Shown piece by piece: positions 1 to 6,294 of a stretch of 12,098 nt of DNA (within the stretch, counting starts at the first letter, position 1; each line of letters begins with the position of its first letter). Origin of the DNA: Chloroflexota bacterium (GTDB lineage: Bacteria; Chloroflexota; Dehalococcoidia; Tepidiformales; Tepidiformaceae); the NCBI GenBank assembly GCA_963169135.1, contig CAUJEQ010000301.1, forward strand, positions 1-12,098, given 5' to 3'. The notes under the pieces are model-generated. The model did no database searches and was not told where the DNA came from. It worked only from the letters and a program-made list of their open reading frames with translations. The position numbers were made by a program, and so were the translations under genes.

Positions 1-1718
1 GGCTCGCCGGGCGCCGGCGAGACGATCACCTGGTCGCGCGTAATCTGCTCGATCCGCCACGTGGTCGCGCCGAGGAGGAACGTCTCGCCGGGACGGCTCT
101 CGTAAACCATCTCCTCATCGAGCTCGCCCACGCGCGGACCGCCCACGCCAAGGAACACGCCGTACAGGCCCCGGTCCGGGATGGTCCCCGCGTTCACTAC
201 AGCGATCGTCTTCGCATCGCGACGGCTCGAGAGCTGGTTCGTCTCGCGGTCCCAGATGATCCGCGGCTTGAGGTCGGCGAACTCGTCCGACGGGTACTGG
301 CCCGCCAGCATCCCCAGGACCCCTTCGAGCTGGTCGCCGCTCAGCGTGGTGAAGCTGTAGGTGCGCCGCACCATTGCTCCCAGGTCGTCGACGCTCATGT
401 CCTCCACCGCGCACGCCGCCACGACCTGCTGGGCGAGCACGTCCAGCGGGTTCCGCGGTACCTCGGTCTTTTCGATGAGCCCGGCGCGCATGCGGCCAGT
501 GACCACCGCGCACTCGAGCAGGTCGCCCCGGTACTTGGGGAAGATTCGCCCGGTACTGGTGGCCCCCACCTGGTGGCCGGCCCGGCCAACACGTTGGAGC
601 CCTCGGGCAACGGACTTGGGCGACTCAACCTGGATAACGAGGTCGACCGCGCCCATGTCGACCCCCAGCTCCATCGAGCTCGTGCATACCAGCCCGGGCA
701 GGAGGCCGGCCTTCAGCCGTTCCTCGACCTCCAGCCGCTGCTCGCGTGAGATCGAACCATGGTGTGCGCGGAGCAATTCCTCGCCCGCAAGCTCATTGAT
801 CCGCGCGGCCAGCCGTTCGGCCAGCCGCCGGTTGTTCACAAAAATCAGCGTCGAGCGATGCGCCCGGACGAGCCCCAGCAGCTCGGGATACAGCGCCGGC
901 CAGATGGAGCTACGCTGCTCCGGCCCGGCCCCGGCAAGCTCGCCCAACCGCGCCATATCCTCCACCGGTACGACGACCTTCAGGTCGAGCTCACGCCGCG
1001 CGCCGGCGTCGGCGATGCGCACCGGGCGGTCGCCCCCAAGGTACTTCGCCACTTCCTCCAGCGGCCGCTGTGTCGCGGAGAGGCCGATGCGCTGGAACGG
1101 CCTCCCGGTCAGCCGCTCGAGCCGTTCCAGCGAGAGCGCCAGGTGGGCGCCACGCTTGGTCGCGGCCATCGTGTGGATTTCGTCCACGATCACGGTGTTC
1201 ACCGTCGCCAGCACATCGCGCGACCGCGACGTAAGCATCAGGTAGAGCGACTCGGGCGTGGTGATGAGGATGTCCGGCGGATCTTTGCGGATGTCCTCGC
1301 GTTCGCGCGCGGAGGTGTCACCGGTCCTGGTGGCAACCGTTATGTCAGGCACAGGCAGGCCCTCGCGGGCCGCGGCGATGCGCAAGCCCGCGAGCGGGGC
1401 GCGCAGGTTGCGCTCGATGTCATACGAAAGCGCCTTGATGGGCGAAACGTAGACCACCGACACGCCGGCGCGGATCGCCCGCCCGCGTTTGTCGACAGGT
1501 AACGGAGCCCGCGCGGCCAGCCGGTCCAGGCACCAGAGGAACGCAGCGAGCGTCTTGCCCGATCCGGTGGGCGCGAGGAGCAGCGTGTGCTCGCCCCGCG
1601 AAATGGCGTCCCAGCCAAGTTCCTGCGCCGCCGTCGGGGCGGCGAATGTGTCGTTGAACCACGCGCGCGCTGAACCGCTGAACCGGTCGAGCGACGACGA
1701 GACGGCGGTCGGTGTCAT
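1..1718 (-). CDS. lhr: Lhr-family ATP-dependent helicase, N-terminal part (cut by window edge)
   Basis: This is the first 572 residues of a large superfamily 2 helicase, read right to left and leaving the window at base 1. Visible motifs, in order: a Q-motif-like segment ending at Gln32, Walker A APTGSGKT (residues 49-56), a TTPESLYLM motif, DEAH-type box DEIH (179-182), SAT (214-216), an HHGSISREQR segment, and motif VI QRVGRAGH (375-382). The ITTPESL, MELGVDMG and SPKSVARGLQRVGRAGH combination is typical of Lhr, a 3'-5' DNA and RNA:DNA helicase linked to DNA repair; bacterial Lhr proteins are usually well over 800 residues, so the C-terminal half lies outside. The ATG at 1718 gives the natural Lhr N-terminus. 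It has only a weak AGGCGG ahead of it, with CACAAT six bases upstream. It lies 45 nt downstream of a same-strand gene. Family assignment is secure; the exact subtype is not. Confidence 0.93.
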   Translation of the reverse strand, partial: MTPTAVSSSLDRFSGSARAWFNDTFAAPTAAQELGWDAISRGEHTLLLAPTGSGKTLAAFLWCLDRLAARAPLPVDKRGRAIRAGVSVVYVSPIKALSYDIERNLRAPLAGLRIAAAREGLPVPDITVATRTGDTSAREREDIRKDPPDILITTPESLYLMLTSRSRDVLATVNTVIVDEIHTMAATKRGAHLALSLERLERLTGRPFQRIGLSATQRPLEEVAKYLGGDRPVRIADAGARRELDLKVVVPVEDMARLGELAGAGPEQRSSIWPALYPELLGLVRAHRSTLIFVNNRRLAERLAARINELAGEELLRAHHGSISREQRLEVEERLKAGLLPGLVCTSSMELGVDMGAVDLVIQVESPKSVARGLQRVGRAGHQVGATSTGRIFPKYRGDLLECAVVTGRMRAGLIEKTEVPRNPLDVLAQQVVAACAVEDMSVDDLGAMVRRTYSFTTLSGDQLEGVLGMLAGQYPSDEFADLKPRIIWDRETNQLSSRRDAKTIAVVNAGTIPDRGLYGVFLGVGGPRVGELDEEMVYESRPGETFLLGATTWRIEQITRDQVIVSPAPGE

Positions 1719-1725
1719 CCGCCTA

Positions 1726-1755
1726 TTGTGCCAGAACGGGGGACGAGTAGCACAA
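1726..1755. promoter_or_regulatory. Inverted repeat TTGTGC-N18-GCACAA ahead of the helicase gene
   Basis: A perfect 6-bp inverted repeat (TTGTGC at 1726-1731, GCACAA at 1750-1755) fills the 45-nt gap before the helicase start. On the minus strand the arms coincide with a possible -35 (TTGTGC) and a possible -10 (CACAAT), spaced 19 bases apart, with the -10 only six bases from the ATG. It could be a weak promoter or an operator. A 6-bp match can also arise by chance. Confidence 0.2.
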
Positions 1756-1763
1756 GTGTTCGG

Positions 1764-2216
1764 CTATTCCGGGGGAGTCACATCTTTCGGCTTGGACAGC
1801 GCAGGTTTCGCTCCCCTTGACTTGCGCGGCAAATGGGCCGGAGTCACGAACCCCAGGTGGCGGCGGCCCTCATCTTCTTCCGGGTGGATCTCCACGCGAT
1901 AGATCGTCTGGTAAGGGAGGAATACCTGTATGGGGTGGGTGTGCTCCGGACGGGCTGTCTGCAGAGCGACCCACGTATCAGCGAGCCCGCTGATACCGTT
2001 CACGTAGTGGGTCATGCCGTCGACGGTGCTCACCTCGACCACCGGGACCGGGCAGTTCGCCTGCTGGCAGAAGCTGGCAATCGACGGCGGCAAGATGTTC
2101 TCGAAGAAATTGCGGTCGAACGGCACGCCCGATCCGATCGCCGCGGCCGGTTGCGGCATGGGCGTCCCGGCGACAACGCCGGGGGGAAGGTAGATGACGC
2201 GGGAAGGCTGAGTCAT
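1764..2216 (-). CDS. Hypothetical protein, 150 aa, unknown function
   Basis: I do not recognise a family. The protein begins MTQPSRVIYLPPG, has Pro-rich stretches (residues 10-33), two cysteines close together (Cys50 and Cys55), and a beta-rich core (about 58-124) alternating hydrophobic strands with turns, including DGMTHYVNGISG and VFLPYQTIYRVEIHPEEDEG. The last 25 residues are basic and Pro-rich and probably disordered. No signal peptide or membrane helix is seen, so it is probably cytoplasmic. The core could be a small barrel (Sm- or SH3-like), but that is inference. In-frame ATGs exist at 2270 and 2240; I chose 2216 because a TTGTCG-17-TACCCT promoter ends six bases before it, implying a leaderless mRNA, and the upstream ATGs would lie inside that promoter. 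It reads towards the helicase gene, 45 nt away. Confidence 0.7.
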   Translation of the reverse strand: MTQPSRVIYLPPGVVAGTPMPQPAAAIGSGVPFDRNFFENILPPSIASFCQQANCPVPVVEVSTVDGMTHYVNGISGLADTWVALQTARPEHTHPIQVFLPYQTIYRVEIHPEEDEGRRHLGFVTPAHLPRKSRGAKPALSKPKDVTPPE

Positions 2217-2222
2217 GTCAGG

Positions 2223-2251
2223 AGGGTAAAGCCGCGCCATGTGACCGACAA
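2223..2251 (-). promoter_or_regulatory. Probable leaderless promoter of the 150-aa hypothetical gene
   Basis: On the minus strand a -35 TTGTCG (2251-2246) and a -10 TACCCT (2228-2223) are separated by exactly 17 bases. The -10 ends six bases before the ATG at 2216, so transcription would start at or next to the start codon. No Shine-Dalgarno sequence lies between them (the bases read CCTGAC), which agrees with a leaderless transcript. Confidence 0.5.
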
Positions 2252-2269
2252 CTGCCGACACCACCGGCA

Positions 2270-2298
2270 TGGACGACCGCCCGCCGCGTCGCTATGCT
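2270..2298 (+). promoter_or_regulatory. Candidate promoter of the HesB/IscA gene
   Basis: TGGACG (2270-2275) and TATGCT (2293-2298) are separated by 17 bases, each matching the sigma-70-type consensus at four or more positions. Transcription would start near 2305 and give a leader of about 67 nt before the ATG at 2372. The leader shows no recognised riboswitch. The site lies back to back with the promoter of the divergent hypothetical gene. Confidence 0.4.
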
Positions 2299-2371
2299 TT
2301 CCATAGTGATTGCCACCGCTCACGGTTGCGTCACGAAATTCGCCACCAATACCGCCGTGGAGGCTACGCAC

Positions 2372-2758
2372 ATGACGATCGAATCCGAAGCGCCCGTGAC
2401 CCTGGTCAACATCACCGATAAGGCCGCCGAGAAGGCCCGAGCCCTCCTCGAAGCCCGGGAACTGCCAGAGGGCGCCCTGCGCGTCTTCGTCGCTGGCGGC
2501 GGTTGCTCCGGCTACCAGTACGGCATGGCGCTCGCACGCGCGTCCGAAGATGACGACATCGTCATTGAGAAGTCGGGCGTCCGCATTCTCGTCGATCCGG
2601 AAAGCGCCCAGTACCTCCAGGGTGCGGAGATCGACTACGTCGACGACATCATGAAGAGCGGGTTCAGCATCTATAACCCGAACGCCGTGAAGTCGTGCGC
2701 ATGTGGCTCGAGCTTCCAGACCGGCGACGAAAGCGGCCAGCCGCGCGCCTGCTGCTAG
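2372..2758 (+). CDS. Iron-sulfur cluster carrier, HesB/IscA/ErpA family
   Basis: A 128-aa A-type Fe-S carrier, which receives Fe-S clusters from the assembly scaffold and hands them to apo-enzymes in the cytoplasm. The three cluster-ligand cysteines are in place: Cys45 in GGGCSGYQYGM, and Cys109 and Cys111 in SCACGSSF; the FSIYNPNA segment before them is also typical of the family. Length is normal (105-130 aa). The start at 2372 is supported by GGAGG at 2359-2363, eight bases upstream; an in-frame start at 2294 would add 26 residues unlike the family. The protein ends in an extra Cys-Cys (127-128), not needed by the family fold. The gene stands alone: no scaffold or desulfurase gene is adjacent. 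Which family member (IscA, ErpA or SufA type) cannot be settled from sequence alone. Confidence 0.93.
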   Translation: MTIESEAPVTLVNITDKAAEKARALLEARELPEGALRVFVAGGGCSGYQYGMALARASEDDDIVIEKSGVRILVDPESAQYLQGAEIDYVDDIMKSGFSIYNPNAVKSCACGSSFQTGDESGQPRACC

Positions 2759-2789
2759 GAATCGCCCCGCGGCAACCGCGCATCAACAC

Positions 2790-2820
2790 AAAGGGGCGGT
2801 CGTAACGGCCACCCCTTTTT
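2790..2820. terminator. Intrinsic terminator, likely bidirectional, between convergent genes
   Basis: A strong hairpin has GGGG, a C/A mismatch, then GGTCG pairing through one G.T wobble with CGGCC across a TAA loop, closed by CCCC. It is preceded by AAA and followed by TTTTT on the plus strand, giving a proper U-tract for the Fe-S carrier transcript. Read on the minus strand it has a shorter T-tract of three and may also stop the convergent barrel-protein transcript. A small extra hairpin (CGCGG-CAA-CCGCG) lies just before it at 2768-2780. Confidence 0.85.
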
Positions 2821-2841
2821 CCGTGTCCCGAACGCCCGGGC

Positions 2842-3495
2842 CTACATCAGGTTGCGCATCAGTTGCGTCTCGCTCGTCAGGAAGACCATCGAGGCGCGCG
2901 TCGCCGCCCGGAGACGGCCAAACTCCGCGTCCGTCACGGCCATCTCGTCGAACTTCTCAAGGGCGGTCAGCGAATCGAACTCCGCAACGATGGAGACGCC
3001 GCTCGTGTGCCCCGTCATGGCCGACCACACGCTGGTGTGCGCGTCGATCCCGCGCTGTTTCTGGTACTCCAGAGCCTGCGAGACCGAAAGCACGAAGTCG
3101 CGATGGTGGCCCGGCTGGACCTCGCCGCTCAGCACGCGCATGAATTTCCGCGGCGCCGTCGCGTCCTCGGAGGTCATCAGTCCCTCGGAGTGGTAGGCCA
3201 GGCGATGAATGGAGACCTTCGAATCCTCATAGACCATGTGCGTGCGCACCGTACGGCGGACTATCGCGAAACGCGAATCCTCCGTAGCCATATCGGTCCA
3301 CTTCTCCAGGTCGTCAAGCGTGTTGAAGTCGGCGGCAATGACGACCGAGTTGTTCTGTCCCGTCATTGCCCCCCAGATCGCGGTCCGTGCGCGGATGCCG
3401 CGGCCCAGCTGGAAGTCATTGGCTTCGCGCATCGCGGCCAGGAAGTCCCTGGTCTTTCCCTGGCCAACCACGCCAGCAAGGATTCGACGGTACAT
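2842..3495 (-). CDS. Tandem-duplicated dimeric alpha-beta-barrel-like protein
   Basis: This 217-aa protein is two copies of one domain of about 90 residues. Residues 2-92 and 118-208 align without gaps at an offset of 116: RGIRARTAIWGAMTG (32-46) matches RGIDAHTSVWSAMTG (148-162), ADFNTLDDLEKW matches AEFDSLTALEKF, and THMVY matches ASMVF. The pattern (strand, helix starting FLAAM or FVLSV, two strands with W-x-A-M-T-G, helix LEKW/F, final strand) fits the ferredoxin-like dimeric alpha-beta barrel superfamily, whose single-domain members work as dimers; here one chain may form the whole barrel. No signal peptide. GGGAGC lies five bases before the ATG. Its function (oxygenase-like, NIPSNAP-like or binding) is not known. 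It faces away from a second probable barrel gene at 3605. Confidence 0.75.
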   Translation of the reverse strand: MYRRILAGVVGQGKTRDFLAAMREANDFQLGRGIRARTAIWGAMTGQNNSVVIAADFNTLDDLEKWTDMATEDSRFAIVRRTVRTHMVYEDSKVSIHRLAYHSEGLMTSEDATAPRKFMRVLSGEVQPGHHRDFVLSVSQALEYQKQRGIDAHTSVWSAMTGHTSGVSIVAEFDSLTALEKFDEMAVTDAEFGRLRAATRASMVFLTSETQLMRNLM

Positions 3496-3590
3496 CGGCA
3501 GCTCCCGCGTCGTCCGGGTTCAACGGCCCCGGGCGCGGCGCTAGTCTACCAGAAGCGGCCCCTCCGGCCCCGGACTGCCGCGACGGGCCG

Positions 3591-3596
3591 TATAAT
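3591..3596 (+). promoter_or_regulatory. Consensus -10 box TATAAT for a probable leaderless transcript
   Basis: A perfect TATAAT stands out in very GC-rich surroundings, eight bases before the ATG at 3605. Transcription would start at or just before the start codon, and no Shine-Dalgarno sequence lies between (CCCGCCGC). No good -35 is found 16-18 bases upstream. It would drive the two-gene unit 3605-4518. Confidence 0.6.
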
Positions 3597-3604
3597 CCCG
3601 CCGC

Positions 3605-3910
3605 ATGTCGCTCTACGTGGCCTATTTCCACTTCAAGCCCGGCACCAACGTGCTCCAGGGCCTCGCCGCGTTCGAGCGGCGCAAGACGTTTGAGCACCCG
3701 ATCCATGCCAACCTGCTCGGCGAGTACTGGGTCAATGCTCCCGAGGGCATGCCCCAGGTCATCCTCGTCTGGGAGGCCGAAGACGAGGGTCCAGGGGACT
3801 ATTACGAGGCGGCCTGGGGCGACATCTTCGACATCACGGTCTCCCTGGCAACACAACCGGTGAGTGAGATCCCCGACGACCTCCCGGAGAGCCTGAAGGA
3901 CCGGATGTAA
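3605..3910 (+). CDS. Small DUF3303-like protein (alpha-beta barrel type)
   Basis: A 101-aa soluble protein with no signal peptide. The order of elements, first strand MSLYVAYFHFKPG, a helix (16-30), a strand with GEYWVNAPEG, then QVILVWEAED and a final helix and strand EAAWGDIFDITVSLATQPV, fits the DUF3303 or related dimeric alpha-beta-barrel families, where a W-x-D-I/L segment follows the acidic E-A-E-D loop. Assignment is by pattern only and the function of such proteins is not established. It begins at the ATG just after a TATAAT box and is probably leaderless. It is followed after five bases by the P-loop gene, so the two are co-transcribed. It is divergent from the duplicated barrel gene at 2842-3495, with 109 bases between the two starts. 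Confidence 0.65.
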   Translation: MSLYVAYFHFKPGTNVLQGLAAFERRKTFEHPIHANLLGEYWVNAPEGMPQVILVWEAEDEGPGDYYEAAWGDIFDITVSLATQPVSEIPDDLPESLKDRM

Positions 3911-3915
3911 GGCAC

Positions 3916-4518
3916 ATGCCCGCGCACAAACCTTCGGCCCCCCGGATCGGACGGCGCATCATCGTGGTCGGGCCGAGCTGTTCGGGGAAGACCACGCTCG
4001 GCGCCGAGATCGCGCGGCGCATCGGCGGGCCGTTCATTGAGCTCGACGCACTGTTCTGGAAGCCGGGCTGGACCGCGCCGTCGGACGAGGAGTTTCGCGC
4101 CAGGCTCATCGAGTCGCACACCGGGGACACATGGGTGAGCGCCGGGAATTACCTGCGCCATACCCGTCACCTGACCTGGCCGCGGGCTGACACGATCATC
4201 TGGCTCGACTTCCCGCTTCGCCTGACCACGCGGCGGGTGCTCGCGCGGTCCTGGAGGCGTTGGCGGAGCAAGGAGTTGCTCTGGGGCACGAACCGGGAGA
4301 AGTTCTGGGACCAGCTCATGCTGTGGAGCCCCAACGACTCGCTCATCGCTTACAACGTTTCCCGGCACCGCCAGAACCGCCAGATCTTCCAGCGGGCGAT
4401 GGAAGACGCGCGAGCCGCGGGAAAGTGCTTCCTGCGGCTCGAGTCACCGCGCGCGGTGGAACGGTTGCTTGAAAACCTCGCGGCGGACGGCGAAATGGCG
4501 AAGCCTAGCGGCCCTTGA
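3916..4518 (+). CDS. P-loop nucleotide kinase-like NTPase (adenylate kinase/FlaR-like)
   Basis: A 200-aa cytoplasmic protein. Walker A is GPSCSGKTT (residues 19-27), followed by a FIELDALFWKPGW segment, the acidic-aromatic substrate-lid pattern seen in proteins annotated as topology modulation (FlaR-like) or adenylate-kinase-like P-loop proteins. A Walker B-like strand IIWLDFP occurs at 94-100, and an Arg/Trp-rich lid (102-140) would supply phosphate-binding arginines. The substrate is not known; the family is thought to phosphorylate small molecules but members are mostly untested. The ATG at 3916 follows the preceding stop by five bases, with AAGG close by, suggesting translational coupling. 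Its 3' end overlaps the end of the convergent enoyl-CoA hydratase gene by 14 bases, leaving no room for a separate terminator. Confidence 0.8.
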   Translation: MPAHKPSAPRIGRRIIVVGPSCSGKTTLGAEIARRIGGPFIELDALFWKPGWTAPSDEEFRARLIESHTGDTWVSAGNYLRHTRHLTWPRADTIIWLDFPLRLTTRRVLARSWRRWRSKELLWGTNREKFWDQLMLWSPNDSLIAYNVSRHRQNRQIFQRAMEDARAAGKCFLRLESPRAVERLLENLAADGEMAKPSGP

Positions 4519-5314
4519 ACTGCGGTTCGCGGCGCTCTGCGAACGCCGAAAGGCCTTCCTTGAAGTCGTCGCTCTGGAAGAGCGGGAGCAGCTGCAGGAA
4601 GATGTGGTCCACGGCGGCCTCGAACGTCTCATCCTGGCCGAGTCGCATCATGCGCTTGGTCGACTGGACGCTCAGGGGTGCGTTATTCGCGATTTGGGTC
4701 GCCCACTTGCGGGCTTCGGTCATCAGGTCATCGTGGGGGACGACTTTGTTGACGAGGCCGAGTTCGAGCGAGCGGTTCGCGTCCAGCACGTCGCCGAGGA
4801 AAGCCACCTCGGCCGCCTTCGCCCAGCCCAGCAGCCGGGGAAGGTACCAGCAGCCGCCGCTTTCCGGGAGCACGCCGCGCTTGGCAAACACCGCACCAAG
4901 CTTGGCGTTCTCGCTCGCTATGCGAATGTCGCACCCCAGCGCCAGGTCCATGCCATAGCCAGCCGCGGCGCCGTTCAGCGCGCAGACGATCGGCTTGTCC
5001 ATCCGGTTGATGACGATCGGCGGCGAGTTGTGGAGGTCGAACAGCTGGTATCCGCGGCGGCCCGGCTGGATCGCGCCATCGCCCCCGGCGGTCTGGTCCT
5101 TCAGGTCGAGGCCCGAGCAAAAGCCACGGCCGGCCCCGGTGAGGATGACCACGCGGACATCAGGGTCAATGTTGGCTGCCTGGAGCGTCGACGAGAGCGC
5201 GTTCAGCATCGGCCCGCTGATCGCGTTCAGCCGGTCGGGCCGGTTCAGGGTGATGGTCAAGATATGGTCGGCTTGTTCGACCAGGAGTTCTTCGGTCGGC
5301 GATGCGGGTACCAA
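4505..5314 (-). CDS. Enoyl-CoA hydratase/isomerase (crotonase) family protein, TTG start
   Basis: A 269-aa crotonase-fold enzyme acting on acyl-CoA thioesters in the cytoplasm. Visible are LNRPDRLNA (23-31), the oxyanion-hole segments GAGRGFCSGLDLKD (60-73) and NGAAAGYGMDLALGCDIRIAS (114-134), and PESGGCWYLPRLLG (150-163). The place of the first catalytic Glu of classical hydratases (family GxPE motif) reads AVFA here, while Glu151 in LPESGG and Glu169 are present, as in some isomerase or PaaG-like members; the reaction is therefore open. The TTG at 5314 is preferred because GGAGG lies six bases upstream and it removes an overlap with the VanY gene. An upstream ATG at 5365 has no good ribosome site. 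A weak internal promoter (TTGCCG at 5381-5376, AACACT at 5358-5353) may exist; otherwise it is last in the minus-strand run. Confidence 0.9.
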   Translation of the reverse strand: MVPASPTEELLVEQADHILTITLNRPDRLNAISGPMLNALSSTLQAANIDPDVRVVILTGAGRGFCSGLDLKDQTAGGDGAIQPGRRGYQLFDLHNSPPIVINRMDKPIVCALNGAAAGYGMDLALGCDIRIASENAKLGAVFAKRGVLPESGGCWYLPRLLGWAKAAEVAFLGDVLDANRSLELGLVNKVVPHDDLMTEARKWATQIANNAPLSVQSTKRMMRLGQDETFEAAVDHIFLQLLPLFQSDDFKEGLSAFAERREPQFKGR

Positions 5315-5320
5315 TGCGTT

Positions 5321-5325
5321 CCTCC
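5321..5325 (-). promoter_or_regulatory. Shine-Dalgarno GGAGG selecting the TTG start of the crotonase gene
   Basis: GGAGG on the minus strand is six bases upstream of the TTG at 5314, which is ideal spacing. No other in-frame candidate start nearby has a comparable site, so this decides the start. Confidence 0.75.
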
Positions 5326-5388
5326 AACGATCCGTTTCAGGACATCGCCCGGAGTGTTGCATCATGAGACTCACGCGGCAACCGCCGG

Positions 5389-6267
5389 CTACTTCAGCAG
5401 GAACTCCCGGAGGGTCAGCCCGCTCGCCTGGACATCGGCAGCGACCGCCTGGCCGACGTAGCGGACGTGCCACGGTTCGTAGGCATAGCCCGTTATGCCT
5501 TCCTTGCCGTCCGGGTAGCTGATGATGAACCCGTACTTCCAGGCGTTCTCCGCCAGCCAGTCTGCTTCGGCGGTGCCGATGAAGTCCTCCAGGAACTGCC
5601 CGCGCGCGCCAACGTCAGCAGTTGTCCCGAGCTGATGTTCGCTGTGGCCGGGCCGGGCGCTCGTGCGGTCCGCCTGCTCCTTGCCGTACGTCTGTACCCA
5701 GTAGTTGTAGGTGTCCGCCTGCGTCTGGTAGCTCCGGAACGAGCTGTTCACCTGTAAGACGAAGCCATCGGTGCGGGCCGCGTCGAACATCTCCCGCAGC
5801 GCCGCCAGCGCTTCAGTGCGCAGATACTGGGCACCCTGCGCGGAGATCGCCCCCGGGACCTCCTCCAGGTCGGGCGGCACGCAATCGGCGGGCAGGCGGT
5901 GCTGCTTGTCCAGCGGTGCAAGGATATCGTTGCACGCGACCACGATGCTGCCGTCGGGGCCCGGCTCGTTCGTGGGCGTGCGCGTGGGGTCAGTGTTCCC
6001 GGGCGAGCCTGTCGCGGCCGGGTCCGGCGTCGAAGTATCCGCGCCGGCCGTCTCCGTCGGACTGACCCCGGCGCCGCCGTCGCCGCCTCCCGAACCGCCA
6101 AAGCTGTCGGCCGCGACGACGACGAGCACGATGAAGCTAACGGCTACCGCCACGATGGCGCCCGTGAATATCGGCTGCCAGGAAGTCGACGTGTCTCGTC
6201 CACCGACAGTCGAACGCGGTTGCTGCCGGGTGCGAGACTTAACCATTCGCTCAACCTTACCGCTCAT
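5389..6267 (-). CDS. VanY-type D-alanyl-D-alanine carboxypeptidase, membrane anchored
   Basis: A 292-aa peptidase M15B (VanY/DacB) family zinc enzyme, which trims the terminal D-Ala of peptidoglycan stem peptides outside the membrane. A basic N-terminus is followed by one membrane helix (about 33-53), then a Gly/Ser/Thr/Pro-rich linker (55-105), then the catalytic domain (about 135-290). Zinc ligands His211 and Asp218 lie in SARPGHSEHQLGTTADVG (203-220), and His267 and catalytic Glu264 in EPWHVRY. SSFRSYQTQ (175-183) is also a family motif. Cys112 and Cys129 may form a disulfide. Start choice is open: ATG 6267 or ATG 6246, neither with a strong ribosome site; both keep the anchor. It lies 27 nt after the preceding alpha/beta hydrolase gene. 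VanY alone does not mean vancomycin resistance; no VanA-type ligase or VanX is nearby. Confidence 0.92.
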   Translation of the reverse strand: MSGKVERMVKSRTRQQPRSTVGGRDTSTSWQPIFTGAIVAVAVSFIVLVVVAADSFGGSGGGDGGAGVSPTETAGADTSTPDPAATGSPGNTDPTRTPTNEPGPDGSIVVACNDILAPLDKQHRLPADCVPPDLEEVPGAISAQGAQYLRTEALAALREMFDAARTDGFVLQVNSSFRSYQTQADTYNYWVQTYGKEQADRTSARPGHSEHQLGTTADVGARGQFLEDFIGTAEADWLAENAWKYGFIISYPDGKEGITGYAYEPWHVRYVGQAVAADVQASGLTLREFLLK

Positions 6268-6294
6268 CGCCGTTCCGGCCCAACGACCGACGGT

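Noticed and set aside
361..1245. Long plus-strand reading frame of 294 codons
   Set aside because: It lies antisense to the helicase gene, whose motifs are all intact on the minus strand; the translation is Arg/Ser-rich with no recognisable domain.
5315..5473. N-terminal extension of the crotonase into the VanY gene
   Set aside because: It would overlap the VanY coding end and lacks a ribosome site, whereas TTG 5314 has GGAGG at ideal spacing.
5389..6267. Vancomycin resistance cluster
   Set aside because: Only a VanY-type carboxypeptidase is present; there is no VanH, VanA or VanX, and such enzymes are common housekeeping wall enzymes.
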